Translations under genes and position numbers: made by a program
The notes under the pieces: generated by a model
Databases searched by the model: none
Told to the model about the DNA's origin: nothing
The model's input: the letters and a program-made list of their open reading frames with translations, nothing else
Source of the DNA: Tepidimonas fonticaldi
GTDB lineage: Bacteria > Pseudomonadota > Gammaproteobacteria > Burkholderiales > Burkholderiaceae_C
Assembly: GCF_007556755.1 (NCBI RefSeq)
Contig: NZ_VJOO01000009.1
Span: 28,944 to 92,943, forward strand
Direction: 5' to 3'
DNA: 64,000 bases
Part shown: piece by piece, positions 48,117 through 58,998 of the stretch
Layout: each line of letters begins with the position of its first letter
Position numbering within the stretch: the first letter of the stretch is position 1

Positions 48117-50974
48117 ACGCCCCCGCCGAGGCCGCCGCGATCGAGTTCACGCTGGACGGCCGCGCCGTGACCGCCCGGGCGAGCGAGACGCTGTGGGAGG
48201 TGGCGCGCCGCGTCGGCGTCGAGCTGCCGCACCTGTGCCACCGCCCCGGCCTGCCGCCGGCCGGCAACTGCCGCGCCTGCGTCGTCGAGGTGGCGGGCGA
48301 GCGCACGCTCGCCGCCTCGTGCTGCCGCGCGCCGCAGCCCGGCATGCAGGTGCGCACCGACAGCGAGCGCGCCGTGCGCGCCCGCCGCACGGTGCTGGAG
48401 CTGCTGCTGGCCGATGCGCCGGCCAGCGCCGGGCTCAAGCTGGACAGCGAGCTGGAGCACTGGGCGCGGCGCACCGGCGCGGCCGCCGGCCGCTGGCCGG
48501 CGCGCGGGGCGGCGCAGGCGCACGCCGCGCCCGACGCCACCCACCCGGCGTTCACGGTGCGGCTGGACGCCTGCATCCAGTGCACGCGCTGCGTGCGCGC
48601 CTGCCGCGACGTGCAGGGCAACGACGTGCTGGGCCTGGCCGGCCGCGGCGGGCAGGCGCGCATCGTCTTCGACCAGGGTGACCGCGTGGCCGACAGCACC
48701 TGCGTGGCCTGCGGCGAGTGCGTGCAGGCCTGCCCGACCGGTGCGCTGGCGCCGGCCAACGGCGCCTACGCGCGGCGTGCCGAGCGCGTGGTGCGCTCGG
48801 TGTGCCCGTTCTGCGGCGTCGGCTGCGCGGTGGACCTGCACGTGCGCGGCGGCCGCCTGGAGCGCGTCGACGGCGCGCCGGGGCCGGCCAACGATGGCCG
48901 GCTGTGCGTCAAGGGCCGCTTCGGCATGGACTACGTGCACCACCCGCAGCGCCTGACCACGCCGCTGATCCGCCGCCCCGACGCGCCGAAGGATCCATCC
49001 CTGCTGGCGCCGGGGCCGGACGGCCGCCCCGACCCCGCGGCGCTGTGGGCGCAGTTCCGCCCCGCGACGTGGGAGGAGGCGCTGGACGCCGCCGCCGCCG
49101 GGCTGGCGCGCGTGCGCGATGCGGCGCGCGCCCAGGGCCTGCGCGGCCGCGCGGTGCCGGTGGCGGGCTTCGGCTCGGCCAAGGGCAGCAACGAGGAAGC
49201 CTACCTGTTCCAGAAGCTGCTGCGCAGCGCGTTCGACACCCACAACGTCGACCACTGCACGCGGCTGTGCCACGCCTCCAGCGTCGCGGCGCTGATGGAG
49301 AGCATTGGCAGCGGCGCGGTCAGCAACCCGGTGCGCGACTGCGCGCACGCCGACCTGATTGTCCTGATCGGCGCCAACCCCGCGCAGAACCACCCGGTGG
49401 CGGCGAGCTGGATCAAGAACGCGGTGCGCCGCGGCGCGCGGCTGGTGCTGGCCGACCCGCGCCGCACCGAGCTGGCGCGCCACGCCTGGCGCACGCTCGC
49501 CTTCAAGCCCGGCACGGACGTGGCGCTGCTCAACGCGCTGCTGCACGTCATCGTCGACGAGGGGCTGGTCGATGAGGCCTTCGTCGCGCAGCGCGTGCAC
49601 CCGGGCGACCTCGAGGCGCTGCGCGCGCACCTGCAGGCCTTCAGCCCGGAGGCGATGGCGCCGGTGTGCGGCATCGACGCCGCCACGCTGCGCGAGGTGG
49701 CGCGCGCCTACGCCACGGCGCCGGCGGCGATGATCTTCTGGGGCATGGGGGTGTCGCAGCACGCCCACGGCACCGACAACGCCCGCGCGCTGATCGCGCT
49801 GGCGCTGCTGACCGGCCAGATCGGCCGCCCCGGCACTGGGCTGCACCCGCTGCGCGGCCAGAACAACGTGCAGGGCGCCAGCGACGCCGGGCTGATCCCG
49901 ATGGTGCTGCCGGACTACCGGCGCGTGGCCGATCCGCTGGCGCGCGCCGCCGCCGAGGCCGCCTGGGGCCTGCCGGCCGGCGCGCTGCCGGACGAGCCGG
50001 GCCTGACGGTGGTGGAGATCCTCGACGCCGCGCACGAGGGCCGCATCCGCGCGATGCTGATCCAGGGCGAAAACCCGGCGATGAGCGACCCGGACGTTGC
50101 GCACGCGCGCGCCGCGCTGGCGCGGCTGCAGCACCTGGTGGTGATCGACATCTTCCTGACCGAGACTGCGGCGCTGGCCGACGTGGTGCTGCCCGCCACC
50201 GCCTGGCCGGAGAAGACCGGCAGCGTCACCAACACCGACCGGCTGGTGCAGCTGGGCCGCCCGGCGCTGGCCCCGCCCGGGCAGGCGCGCGCCGACGCCT
50301 GGATCCTGGAGCAGCTGGCGCGCCGGCTGGGGCTGGACTGGGACTATGGCATCGACCCGCTGGGCGGCGCGCCCGAGCCCGACCGCGGCATCGGCCGCGT
50401 GTTCGACGAGATGGCCGGCCTGATGCCGGCGCTGGCCGGGCTGACGTGGGCGCGGCTGCTGCGCGTCGGCGCCATCACGCACCCGGTGGTCGGCCCGGAT
50501 GACCCCGGCCGGCCGATCGTCTTCACCGAGGGCTTCCCGACCGCGGACGGGCGCGCGCGGCTGGTGCCGGCGCGGCTGACAGCACCCGCGGAGCCGCCCG
50601 ACGCCGACTACCCCTACGTGCTGATCACCGGCCGCCAGCTCGAGCACTGGCACACCGGCGCGATGACGCGGCGCAGCGCCGTGCTGGACGCGCTGGAGCC
50701 GGCGCCGCACGTCAGCCTGCATCCCGCGCTGCTGGCGCGGCTGGGCCTGCGCGCCGGCCAGCCGGTGCGCCTGCGCACGCGGCGCGGCAGCGTCACGGTG
50801 GCCACGCGCGCCGACGAGGCGGTGCCGGACGGCGCGGCCTTTCTGCCGTTTGCCTACGCCGAGGCGGCGGCCAACCTGCTGACGATCGCGGCGCTGGACC
50901 CGGTGGCCAAGATCGCCGAGGTCAAGCACTGCGCGGTGGCGATCGAGCCGGTGGCGGCGGCCGCGACCGTTTGA
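48113..50974 (+). CDS. fdsA: NAD-linked molybdenum formate dehydrogenase, catalytic subunit
   Basis: 953 residues. An N-terminal [2Fe-2S] domain (CHRPGLPPAGNCRACVVEV) is followed by two [4Fe-4S] clusters (CIQCTRCVRACRD, CVACGECVQACPTGA) and the molybdopterin domain with its own cluster (VCPFCGVGCAV). The Mo ligand is Cys386 followed by His387 in VDHCTRLCHASSVA. It is Cys where the E. coli FdhF has Sec, and the numbering equals that recalled for R. capsulatus FdsA. No fdhD/fdsC or fdsD is adjacent, so maturation factors lie elsewhere. Codon use looks more G+C-extreme than in its neighbours. Confidence 0.94.
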   Translation: MNAPAEAAAIEFTLDGRAVTARASETLWEVARRVGVELPHLCHRPGLPPAGNCRACVVEVAGERTLAASCCRAPQPGMQVRTDSERAVRARRTVLELLLADAPASAGLKLDSELEHWARRTGAAAGRWPARGAAQAHAAPDATHPAFTVRLDACIQCTRCVRACRDVQGNDVLGLAGRGGQARIVFDQGDRVADSTCVACGECVQACPTGALAPANGAYARRAERVVRSVCPFCGVGCAVDLHVRGGRLERVDGAPGPANDGRLCVKGRFGMDYVHHPQRLTTPLIRRPDAPKDPSLLAPGPDGRPDPAALWAQFRPATWEEALDAAAAGLARVRDAARAQGLRGRAVPVAGFGSAKGSNEEAYLFQKLLRSAFDTHNVDHCTRLCHASSVAALMESIGSGAVSNPVRDCAHADLIVLIGANPAQNHPVAASWIKNAVRRGARLVLADPRRTELARHAWRTLAFKPGTDVALLNALLHVIVDEGLVDEAFVAQRVHPGDLEALRAHLQAFSPEAMAPVCGIDAATLREVARAYATAPAAMIFWGMGVSQHAHGTDNARALIALALLTGQIGRPGTGLHPLRGQNNVQGASDAGLIPMVLPDYRRVADPLARAAAEAAWGLPAGALPDEPGLTVVEILDAAHEGRIRAMLIQGENPAMSDPDVAHARAALARLQHLVVIDIFLTETAALADVVLPATAWPEKTGSVTNTDRLVQLGRPALAPPGQARADAWILEQLARRLGLDWDYGIDPLGGAPEPDRGIGRVFDEMAGLMPALAGLTWARLLRVGAITHPVVGPDDPGRPIVFTEGFPTADGRARLVPARLTAPAEPPDADYPYVLITGRQLEHWHTGAMTRRSAVLDALEPAPHVSLHPALLARLGLRAGQPVRLRTRRGSVTVATRADEAVPDGAAFLPFAYAEAAANLLTIAALDPVAKIAEVKHCAVAIEPVAAAATV

Positions 50975-51023
50975 CCCACCGCAAGGAACCGGCGCGCCAC
51001 CCGCGCCGACCCCAGTCATCCGG

Positions 51024-51051
51024 TTGCCGTGGCGCCGGGCTGGGCTAAGAT
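51024..51051 (+). promoter_or_regulatory. putative uspA promoter
   Basis: TTGCCG (51024-51029), a 16-bp spacer and TAAGAT (51046-51051), 30 bp before the uspA ATG. A normal AGGAG follows in the leader. Confidence 0.5.
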
Positions 51052-51080
51052 GCCGTCACCCTATTGCAGGAGACCGACCG

Positions 51081-51524
51081 ATGTTCAAGAAGATCCTCGT
51101 TCCCGTCGATGGCTCGGCGCTGGCGCACGCCGCCGGCGAACTGGCGGCCGATCTCGCCCGCCAGCACGGCGCCCAAGTGGTGGGCGTCTATGTGATCGAC
51201 CCGTTCCCGTATATCGGCATTGGCGACGCGTCGGCCGTGGGGCTGCAGGCCTATCTGGCCGAGGCGCAGGCCGCGGCGGGCAAGGCGCTGGACGATCTGC
51301 GGCAGGTCTGCGCCGCGCGCGGCGTGCCGTTCTCCGGCGACACCATCGAGCGCAACGTCACCTACGAAGGCATTCTGGAGACCGCCGAGGCCGAGGCCTG
51401 CGACCTGATCGTCATGGGCTCGCACGGCCGCAAGGGCGTGCAGGCGCTCATCCTGGGCAGCGTCGCGCAGAAGGTGCTCACCCACGCCAAGGTGCCGGTG
51501 CTGATCGTCAAGCCCCAGGCCTGA
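51081..51524 (+). CDS. uspA: universal stress protein, UspA family
   Basis: 147 residues, single Usp domain. KILVPVDGSALAHAA opens the fold, and the nucleotide-binding loop GSHGRKGVQALILGSVAQKVL (G-x2-G-x9-G-S) shows the ATP-binding class. The start ATG 51081 follows AGGAGACCGACCG. It stands alone between the formate dehydrogenase and UvrA and is closed by a GC-rich hairpin. Stress role inferred from family. Confidence 0.92.
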   Translation: MFKKILVPVDGSALAHAAGELAADLARQHGAQVVGVYVIDPFPYIGIGDASAVGLQAYLAEAQAAAGKALDDLRQVCAARGVPFSGDTIERNVTYEGILETAEAEACDLIVMGSHGRKGVQALILGSVAQKVLTHAKVPVLIVKPQA

Positions 51525-51532
51525 TGCCGCCG

Positions 51533-51562
51533 CCCCGCGCGGTGGGGGGGCCGCGCGGGGTT
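51533..51562 (+). terminator. GC-rich hairpin after uspA, probable terminator
   Basis: Perfect 10-bp stem CCCCGCGCGG / CCGCGCGGGG (51533-51542 with 51551-51560) around an 8-base loop. Only two T residues follow, so intrinsic termination would be weak. Confidence 0.5.
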
Positions 51563-51614
51563 ACGGCGGGGTGCCTAGAATGATCGGCTCCCATTGCCAG
51601 CCCCGCACCCCGCC

Positions 51615-54600
51615 ATGTCCGCCCGCCTGCCCGAGACCAGCGATCCGACCCGCGACGACGAGGAGGGCGCGCCCCTGCAGGGCGTCATCCGCATCCGCGG
51701 CGCGCGCCAGCACAACCTCAAGCAGATCGATCTGGACATCCGCACGGGCGAGCTCACCGTCGTCACCGGCCCGAGCGGATCGGGCAAGTCCAGCCTGGTC
51801 TTCGACACCCTGTTCGCCGAGGGTCAGCGCCGCTACGTCGAAACCTTCTCGGCCTATGCGCGGCAGTTTCTGGACCGCATGGACAAGCCGGCGGTGGACC
51901 GCATCGACGGCGTGCCGCCCGCCATCGCCATCGACCAGACCAATCCGGTGCGCTCGTCGCGCTCCACGGTCGGGACGATGACCGAGCTGAACGACCACCT
52001 GAAGCTGCTGTTCGCCCGCGCCGGCCAGTTGTTCGACCGCGACACCGCCCTGCCGGTGCGCCACGACACGGTGGAGACCATCGCGGCCGATCTGCACGCG
52101 CGGGCCGCCGCCGCTGGCGATCCGCGCCTGGTCGTGACCTTCGCCGTCGAACTGCCCGCCAGCACCCGCGACGAGGAGGTGCAGCAGTGGCTGTCCGCCA
52201 GCGGCTACACCCGCGTGCAGGCCGAGCAGACCGTGGGCGAGCGCCGCCGGCTCGACGTGGTGGCGGACCGCTTTCGCATCGGCAGCGCCGATCCGGCACG
52301 CGTGGCCGAGGCCGTGGAGACCGCGCTCAAGCGCGGCGGCGGGCGCCTGACCGTGTATGCGCTGGCGGACGGGGCCGAGCCGGCCCTGTGGCGCTACTCC
52401 ACCGGGCTGCACTGCCCGGAGAGCGACATCCGCTACGCCGACCCGCGGCCATCGCTGTTCTCGTTCAACTCGCCCGCCGGAGCCTGCGAGACCTGCCGCG
52501 GCTTCGGCCGCGTCATCGGGGTGGACTGGGGCCTGGTCATCCCGAACGACAAACTCACCCTGCGCGCGGGCGCCATCAAACCCATCCAGACCCCGGCCTA
52601 CCAGGAATGCCAGGACGACCTGATGCGCCACGCCGAGGCGGCGGGCATTCCGCGCGATACGCCGTGGTACCAGCTCGCCCCGGAGCAGCAGCGCTGGGTG
52701 CTGGAGGGGTCGCCGCACTGGACCGGGGACTGGAAGCGCCAGTGGTACGGCATCCGCCGCTTCTTCGACTACCTGGAGAGCAAGGCCTACAAGATGCACA
52801 TCCGGGTGCTGCTGTCCAAATACCGCAGCTACACCGAGTGCCCGGCGTGCGGCGGCGCGCGCCTCAAGACCGAGAGCCTGCTCTGGCGCATCGGGTCGCG
52901 CGCCGATGCGGATGCCGTGCTGCCGCCCGAGCGGCGCTTTCGCCCGCGCGGCGTGGCCTGGAGCGACGCGCAACTGCAGGCACTGCCCGGGCTGTGCCTG
53001 CACGACCTGATGGGGCTGCCGATCGAGCGCCTGCGCCGCTTCTTTCAGGGCCTGCAGGCCCGGCTGGACGAACTGCCGGCAGGCGAGCGCCAGGCCCAGG
53101 CGCTGTTGTACGACGAGATCACCGCCCGGCTGCGCTACCTGTGCGATGTGGGGCTGGGCTATCTGACGCTGGACCGCCAGAGCCGCACCCTCTCCGGCGG
53201 CGAGGTGCAGCGCATCAACCTGACCACGGCGCTGGGCACCTCGCTGGTCAACACCCTGTTCGTGCTGGACGAGCCCTCCATCGGCCTGCATCCGCGCGAC
53301 ATGGCCCGCATCAACCAGGCTATGGCCCGCTTGCGCGACGCCGGCAACACCCTGGTCGTGGTGGAGCACGACCCGGCCGTGATGCTGGCCGCCGACCGCA
53401 TCCTCGACATGGGCCCCGGCCCCGGCGAGCGCGGCGGCCGCATCGTGTTCGATGGCACGCCGGCGCAACTGCGCGGCGCCGACACGCTCACCGGCCAGTA
53501 CCTGTCGGGGCGGCGGCAAATCGGCTTTGGCGTCAAGCGCCGGGTCACCGAGTCCACCCCCCGCCTGATCCTGGAAGGCGCGCGCGAGCACAACCTGCGC
53601 GCGCTGGACGTGGCTTTTCCGCTGCAGCGGCTGGTGGTGGTGACCGGGGTCAGCGGCTCGGGCAAATCCACCCTGGTGCAGGACATTCTGGCGCCCGCGC
53701 TGCTGCGCCACTTCGGCCAGGCCACCGAATCCCCCGGGGCGCACGACCGGCTGCTCGGCGCCGATCACCTGGAGGGTGTGGTCTTCGTGGACCAGTCGCC
53801 CATCGGCAAGACGGCGCGCTCCAACCCGGTCAGCTATGTCGGCGCCTGGGACGCCATCCGCACCCTGTTCGCGCAGTCGCCACTGGCGCAGCAGCGCGGC
53901 TACACGGCAGCCAAGTTCAGCTTCAACAGCGGCGACGGGCGGTGCCCCACCTGCGGGGGCTCGGGCTTCGAGCACGTGGAGATGCAATTCCTCTCCGACG
54001 TGTATCTGCGCTGTCCGGACTGCCAGGGGCGGCGCTACCGCCCCGAGGTGCTGGAGGTGACCATCGAGCGCGCAGGCCGTTGGCTGAGCGTGGCAGACGT
54101 GCTGGAGCTGACCGTCACCGAGGCCGCGCACTGCTTTGCCAGCGACCGCGACGTGATGCGCGCGCTGCAGCCGCTGCTGGACGTGGGGCTGGAATACCTG
54201 CGGCTGGGCCAGCCGGTACCCACGCTGTCCGGCGGCGAGGCGCAGCGCCTCAAACTGGCCGGCCATCTGGCCGCCGCCGCGGCCGCCGAGCCGCGCCCGC
54301 GCCGCGCCCGCACGACGGCCGCCGCGCCCGCGCCGTCGCCCTGGGCGGGCAAGGCGCCGGCGCGGGCGCGCGGGACGCTGTTTTTGTTCGACGAACCCAC
54401 CACGGGGCTGCACTTCGACGACATCGCCAAGCTGATGCGCGCGCTGCGCAAGCTGCTGGAGGCAGGCCATTCGCTGGTCGTGATCGAGCACAACCTGGAC
54501 GTCATCCGCGCCGCCGACTGGGTGCTGGACCTGGGGCCGGAGGGCGGCGACGGCGGGGGCACGCTGGTGTTCGCCGGCCCGCCCGAGGAGTTGCGCCACC

Positions 54601-57410
54601 ACCCCACGAGCCACACCGCCCAGGCGCTGCGCGAGTACGCCGAGGCCCTGGGCGAAGCGACCGCCGCCCGCGAGCCGCGCCCGGCACCGCCCGCGCCCGT
54701 GTCGCGACCCGCGTCCGCGCCGCCGGCCATCCGCATCGTGCACGCGCGCGAGCACAACTTGCGCGATCTGTCGGTGGACATCCCGCGCGGGCGCTTCACC
54801 GTCATCACCGGCGTCAGCGGGTCGGGCAAGTCCACCCTGGCGTTCGACATTCTGTTTAACGAGGGGCAGCGCCGGTACCTGGAAAGCCTCAACGCCTACG
54901 CGCGCAGCATCGTGCAGCCGGCCGGCCGGCCCGAGGTGGATGCCGTCTGGGGCATCCCCCCGACGGTGGCGATCGAGCAGCGCCTCTCGCGCGGCGGGCG
55001 CAAGTCCACCGTCGGCACGGTGACCGAGGTCTGGCACTACCTGCGCCTGCTCTACGTCAAGCTGGGGGTGCAGCACTGCGTGCACGACGGCGCTCCCGTC
55101 CAGCCGCAGACGCCGGACAGCATCCTGGCGCAGCTCATGCAGCGCCACCGGGGGCAGACGCTGGGCATCCTGGCGCCGCTGGTCATCCACCGCAAAGGGG
55201 TCTATACGGAGTGGGCCGAATGGGCCGCCCAGCGCGGCCACACCCACCTGCGGGTGGATGGCGAGTTTCTGCCCACGCAAGGGTTTCCGCGCCTGGACCG
55301 TTTCAAGGAGCACACGCTGGAGCTGCCCGTGGCCACCGTCCACGTCACGCCCGCGGCCGAGGGCGAGCTGCGCGCAGCGCTGGCGCAGGCCCTGCAGCAT
55401 GGCAAGGGCGTGGTCCATGTGCTGGCGGGCATCGAGGGTTTGGCCGCGGCGCTGGAGGCCGGCGGCACCGGCCGCGGCCTGGGCACGGTGGCGGTGTATT
55501 CCACCCTGCGCGCCTGCCCGGTGTGCGCCACCAGCTATGCGGAGCTGGACCCGCGCCTGTTCTCGTACAACAGCAAGCACGGCTGGTGCCCCGACTGCGT
55601 GGGCACGGGCGTGCAGCTCACGCGCGAGCAGCGCCGGGCACTGGACGACAGCCAGCGCGACGACGACCGCCGCGGGCGCGAGCAGACCTTTGCCGAGCCC
55701 GATCTGGAAGACCTCGGCGACCAGCCCTGTGCGACTTGCGGCGGCACGCGGCTCCATCCGGTGGCGCGCGCCGTGCGCTTCCACGGCCGGCCCATCACCG
55801 ACATCGCGCGTCTGAGCGTGGGCGAGGTGCTGGACTGGGTGCGCGCCCTGCAGCAACCCGGCGCGCTGACCGCGCGCGAGGCCGACATCGCCCGCGATCT
55901 GCTGCCCGAAATCGAGAGCCGCCTGCGTTTTCTGCTGCAGGTGGGGCTGGGCTATCTGACGCTGGACCGCGGCGCGCCCACCCTCTCGGGGGGCGAGGCG
56001 CAGCGCATCCGCCTGGCCGCGCAGCTGGGCTCCAACCTGCAGGGGGTGTGCTATGTGCTCGACGAGCCGACCATCGGCCTGCATCCGCGCGACAACCGCA
56101 TCCTGCTCGACGCACTGCATGCGCTGCGGCGGCACGGCAACACCCTGGTGGTCGTGGAGCACGACGAGGACACCATCCGCCGCGCCGATCACCTGATCGA
56201 CATTGGCCCCGGTGCGGGGCGGCTGGGCGGGCGGGTGGTGGCCCAGGGGCGCATCGAGGATGTGATGGCGGCCGCCGACTCCCAGACCGGGCGCTACTTG
56301 GCGCAGGCCATCCGCCACCCGCTGCAGGCGCGCCGCCCCGTGAGCGCGGACGCGCCCGCCCTGGTGGTGCGTGGCGCACGCCGGCACAACCTGCAGGGCA
56401 TGGATGTCACCGTCCCGCTGCACCGGCTGGTCGCCGTCACCGGCGTCAGCGGCTCGGGCAAATCCACGCTGGCCCGCGACGTGCTGCTGACCAATCTGGC
56501 CGCCGCGCTGGCCCAATCCCGGTCACGTGGTGTGTCCAGCCCCGCGCGCGCCATCGTTTGGACCGGCTGCAGCGGTCTGGAAGGGGCCGAGGCCGTGGAC
56601 CGCGTGCTGGAGGTGGACCAGACCCCCATCGGCAAGACCCCGCGCTCCTGCCCGGCCACCTACATCGGCTTCTGGGACACCATCCGCAAGCTCTATGCCG
56701 AGACGCTGGAGGCGAAAGCGCGCGGCTACGGGCCGGGGCGTTTCTCGTTCAACACCGGCGAGGGGCGCTGTCCGGTCTGCGAAGGGCAGGGCCTGCGCAC
56801 CATCGAGATGAGCTTCCTGCCCGACGTCAAGGTGCCGTGCGAGGCCTGCCACGGGGCGCGCTTCAACCCCGAGACGCTGGCCGTCACCTGGCGCGGCAAG
56901 TCCATCGGCGACGTGCTGGCCCTGTCGGTGGACGAGGCGGTGGACTTCTTCGCTTCGATGCCGTCGATCGCCCACCCGCTGCAGCTGCTGCGCGACGTCG
57001 GCCTGGGCTACCTGACGCTGGGCCAGCCCAGCCCCACGCTGTCGGGCGGCGAGGCCCAGCGCATCAAACTGGTGACCGAGCTGACCAAGGTGCGCGACGA
57101 CGTTGGCCGCCGCGGGCAGAAGGCGCCGCACACCCTGTACGTGCTGGACGAGCCCACCGTGGGCCTGCACATGGCGGATGTGGACAAGCTCATCCGCGTG
57201 CTGCACCGGCTGGTCGATGCGGGGCACAGCGTGGTCGTCATCGAGCACGACCTGGACCTGATCGCCGAGGCCGACTGGGTCTTGGATCTGGGGCCCGAGG
57301 GCGGCGCGGGCGGCGGTCGCCTGGTCGGCGCCGGCACCCCCGAGGATCTGGTGCGCCTGGGCACCCACACCGGTCAGGCCCTGGCCGCGGTGCTGTCGCG
57401 CGGCGCCTGA
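51615..57410 (+). CDS. uvrA: double-length UvrA (tandem fused excinuclease subunit A)
   Basis: 1931 residues, twice the normal ~940. Four ABC modules are visible. Walker A loops start at residues 52 (GPSGSGKSS), 678, 1066 and 1610 (each GVSGSGKST). All four LSGGE signatures and DEP Walker B motifs are intact. Zinc-finger Cys pairs occur in each half. The second half has a UvrB-binding-like segment ([16 protein letters not shown] to [13 protein letters not shown]); the first half has a shorter variant. A Pro/Ala/Arg linker (about residues 1010-1045) joins the halves, and another low-complexity insert lies before the second Walker B. It matches the tandem class of UvrA known in several proteobacteria. 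ATG 51615 was preferred over TTG 51594. Confidence 0.93.
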   Translation: MSARLPETSDPTRDDEEGAPLQGVIRIRGARQHNLKQIDLDIRTGELTVVTGPSGSGKSSLVFDTLFAEGQRRYVETFSAYARQFLDRMDKPAVDRIDGVPPAIAIDQTNPVRSSRSTVGTMTELNDHLKLLFARAGQLFDRDTALPVRHDTVETIAADLHARAAAAGDPRLVVTFAVELPASTRDEEVQQWLSASGYTRVQAEQTVGERRRLDVVADRFRIGSADPARVAEAVETALKRGGGRLTVYALADGAEPALWRYSTGLHCPESDIRYADPRPSLFSFNSPAGACETCRGFGRVIGVDWGLVIPNDKLTLRAGAIKPIQTPAYQECQDDLMRHAEAAGIPRDTPWYQLAPEQQRWVLEGSPHWTGDWKRQWYGIRRFFDYLESKAYKMHIRVLLSKYRSYTECPACGGARLKTESLLWRIGSRADADAVLPPERRFRPRGVAWSDAQLQALPGLCLHDLMGLPIERLRRFFQGLQARLDELPAGERQAQALLYDEITARLRYLCDVGLGYLTLDRQSRTLSGGEVQRINLTTALGTSLVNTLFVLDEPSIGLHPRDMARINQAMARLRDAGNTLVVVEHDPAVMLAADRILDMGPGPGERGGRIVFDGTPAQLRGADTLTGQYLSGRRQIGFGVKRRVTESTPRLILEGAREHNLRALDVAFPLQRLVVVTGVSGSGKSTLVQDILAPALLRHFGQATESPGAHDRLLGADHLEGVVFVDQSPIGKTARSNPVSYVGAWDAIRTLFAQSPLAQQRGYTAAKFSFNSGDGRCPTCGGSGFEHVEMQFLSDVYLRCPDCQGRRYRPEVLEVTIERAGRWLSVADVLELTVTEAAHCFASDRDVMRALQPLLDVGLEYLRLGQPVPTLSGGEAQRLKLAGHLAAAAAAEPRPRRARTTAAAPAPSPWAGKAPARARGTLFLFDEPTTGLHFDDIAKLMRALRKLLEAGHSLVVIEHNLDVIRAADWVLDLGPEGGDGGGTLVFAGPPEELRHHPTSHTAQALREYAEALGEATAAREPRPAPPAPVSRPASAPPAIRIVHAREHNLRDLSVDIPRGRFTVITGVSGSGKSTLAFDILFNEGQRRYLESLNAYARSIVQPAGRPEVDAVWGIPPTVAIEQRLSRGGRKSTVGTVTEVWHYLRLLYVKLGVQHCVHDGAPVQPQTPDSILAQLMQRHRGQTLGILAPLVIHRKGVYTEWAEWAAQRGHTHLRVDGEFLPTQGFPRLDRFKEHTLELPVATVHVTPAAEGELRAALAQALQHGKGVVHVLAGIEGLAAALEAGGTGRGLGTVAVYSTLRACPVCATSYAELDPRLFSYNSKHGWCPDCVGTGVQLTREQRRALDDSQRDDDRRGREQTFAEPDLEDLGDQPCATCGGTRLHPVARAVRFHGRPITDIARLSVGEVLDWVRALQQPGALTAREADIARDLLPEIESRLRFLLQVGLGYLTLDRGAPTLSGGEAQRIRLAAQLGSNLQGVCYVLDEPTIGLHPRDNRILLDALHALRRHGNTLVVVEHDEDTIRRADHLIDIGPGAGRLGGRVVAQGRIEDVMAAADSQTGRYLAQAIRHPLQARRPVSADAPALVVRGARRHNLQGMDVTVPLHRLVAVTGVSGSGKSTLARDVLLTNLAAALAQSRSRGVSSPARAIVWTGCSGLEGAEAVDRVLEVDQTPIGKTPRSCPATYIGFWDTIRKLYAETLEAKARGYGPGRFSFNTGEGRCPVCEGQGLRTIEMSFLPDVKVPCEACHGARFNPETLAVTWRGKSIGDVLALSVDEAVDFFASMPSIAHPLQLLRDVGLGYLTLGQPSPTLSGGEAQRIKLVTELTKVRDDVGRRGQKAPHTLYVLDEPTVGLHMADVDKLIRVLHRLVDAGHSVVVIEHDLDLIAEADWVLDLGPEGGAGGGRLVGAGTPEDLVRLGTHTGQALAAVLSRGA

Positions 57411-57424
57411 GCGCGCATCGCCCC

Positions 57425-57772
57425 ATGAACGGCCCCGGGCGTGTGGTGTGGATCGAGCCGGACGCCCCGGCCAAGCCGGCCTGGGGGGCGCCGTGCAACG
57501 GTTGCGGCGTGTGCTGCCTGATCGAGCCGTGCCCGATCGGCCTACTGCTCAGCCGCCGCCGACGCGGCCCTTGTGTGGCCTTGCGCTGGGTGGGGGCCGA
57601 GCGCCGCTACCGCTGCGGGGCGGTCGCTGCGCCGGGGGAGGTGCTGGGCTGGGGGCAGGGGCCGTGGGGGCGTGGGCTGTCGGCCCTGGCGCGGCCGGTG
57701 TTGGCGCGCTGGATCGCCGCGGGCCGCGGGTGCGATTGCGACGCCCAAGTCGATCCCGGCCCCGGATCTTGA
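57425..57772 (+). CDS. small Cys-rich protein with CNGCGVCC motif (YkgJ-like)
   Basis: 115 residues. PCNGCGVCCLIEPCPIG (residues ~24-40) is a Cys cluster of the zinc/iron-chelating YkgJ-type domain, and later Cys residues (RYRCG, GCDCDA) may complete the site. The function is unknown. It begins 14 bp after the uvrA stop and is probably read through from it. Confidence 0.75.
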   Translation: MNGPGRVVWIEPDAPAKPAWGAPCNGCGVCCLIEPCPIGLLLSRRRRGPCVALRWVGAERRYRCGAVAAPGEVLGWGQGPWGRGLSALARPVLARWIAAGRGCDCDAQVDPGPGS

Positions 57773-57844
57773 CGCGCGTCAACTCCGGCGCGTGCCCGTT
57801 CTTGCATCATCCGCATATTTGAATGGACCGATGAAAGGACAGCC

Positions 57845-58951
57845 ATGGACATGGCGGCGTGGATCGAGCGCTGGGGCGAGCCCGCCGTGCTGGCCATGGG
57901 CGGGTTGGTGCTGGGCTTGGGGTTTGGCTTCTTCGGCCAGCGCTCCAAGTTCTGCCTGCGCGCGGCGGTGATCGAGTTCTGGCACCGCCGCTTCGGTGAC
58001 AAGCTGGCGGTGTGGCTGCTGGCGTTTTCCACCGCCGTGGTGGCGGTGCAGGGCATGATCCTGCTGGGCTGGCTGGACGTCTCCAGCGCGCGCCAGCTCG
58101 CCGCGCGCGGCAGCCTGTCGGGCGCGCTGGTCGGCGGGCTGCTGTTCGGCCTGGGCATGGTGATGACGCGCGGCTGCGCCAGCCGGCTGCTGGTGCTGTC
58201 GGCCAACGGCAACCTGCGCGCCCTGCTGTCGGGGCTGATCTTTGCGGTGACGGCGCAGGCCTCGCTGTCCGGGGCGCTGGCACCGTGGCGCGAGGCGATC
58301 AGCAGTTGGCGGGTGGTGGACGGTGGCCCCGCGCGCGATTTGTTGGCGCTGATCGGCGGCGGCCCCAAGGTCGGCCTGCTGTTCGGGCTGGTGTGGATGG
58401 CCGCGGCGCTGTGGTTTGCCGTGCGCAGCGGCTGGAGTTTCTGGAAGTGGGTCGGTGGCGCCGCCACCGGGCTGATGGTGGCGCTGGCCTGGTGGTTCAG
58501 CTACCAGGTGATGGCGCACTCGTTCGAGCCGGTGCAGATCCAGGGCATGACCTTCAGCGGTCCGTCGGCCGAGTGGCTGATGCGCGTGCTGGCCGAGTCG
58601 GACAAGCCGTGGACCTTTGGCCTGGGGCTGATGCCGGGGGTGTTCCTCGGCTCGCTGGCCGGCGCGCTGGTCGGGCGCGAGTGGAGGCTGGAGGGCTTCG
58701 GCGGCGCCTACACCATGCCGCGCTACATTGTCGGTGCGATGCTGATGGGTTTTGGCTCGATGCTGGCCGGTGGTTGCGCGGTCGGTGCCGGTATGACCGG
58801 CGGCGCCATCTTTGCGGTGACGGCCTGGCTGACGCTGGTGGGCATGTGGGTCGGCGGGGGCATCGCCGACCGGCTGATCGACCGGCCCCAACCCCGGGCC
58901 GAGCCGATGCCGACCGGTGGCGCAGCCGCCGACATGGCCCGTGCGCCCTGA
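57845..58951 (+). CDS. YeeE/YedE (TsuA-like) sulfur-compound transporter
   Basis: 368 residues, about nine membrane helices. The conserved Cys motifs of the family are present: QRSKFCLRAAV (near residue 35), VMTRGCASRLL (near 110) and LAGGCAVGAGMTGG (near 310). In characterised TsuA proteins these Cys pass thiosulfate through the membrane. A GAAAGGA precedes the ATG at 57845. No TsuB/TusA-like partner follows, so the substrate remains open. Confidence 0.88.
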   Translation: MDMAAWIERWGEPAVLAMGGLVLGLGFGFFGQRSKFCLRAAVIEFWHRRFGDKLAVWLLAFSTAVVAVQGMILLGWLDVSSARQLAARGSLSGALVGGLLFGLGMVMTRGCASRLLVLSANGNLRALLSGLIFAVTAQASLSGALAPWREAISSWRVVDGGPARDLLALIGGGPKVGLLFGLVWMAAALWFAVRSGWSFWKWVGGAATGLMVALAWWFSYQVMAHSFEPVQIQGMTFSGPSAEWLMRVLAESDKPWTFGLGLMPGVFLGSLAGALVGREWRLEGFGGAYTMPRYIVGAMLMGFGSMLAGGCAVGAGMTGGAIFAVTAWLTLVGMWVGGGIADRLIDRPQPRAEPMPTGGAAADMARAP

Positions 58952-58998
58952 GGCGTCCCGCTGCGTCCCGAACCGCCCGCCAAGCCGCGGCAACGGGT

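Noticed and set aside
48089..51019. 976-codon open frame opposite the formate dehydrogenase catalytic gene
   Set aside because: Antisense shadow in G+C-rich DNA; the plus-strand gene has complete Fe-S and Mo-cofactor motifs.
51561..56516. 1651-codon open frame on the minus strand opposite uvrA
   Set aside because: The product is a shadow rich in His, Gln, Arg and Ala with no domain, produced by the codon bias of uvrA on the other strand.
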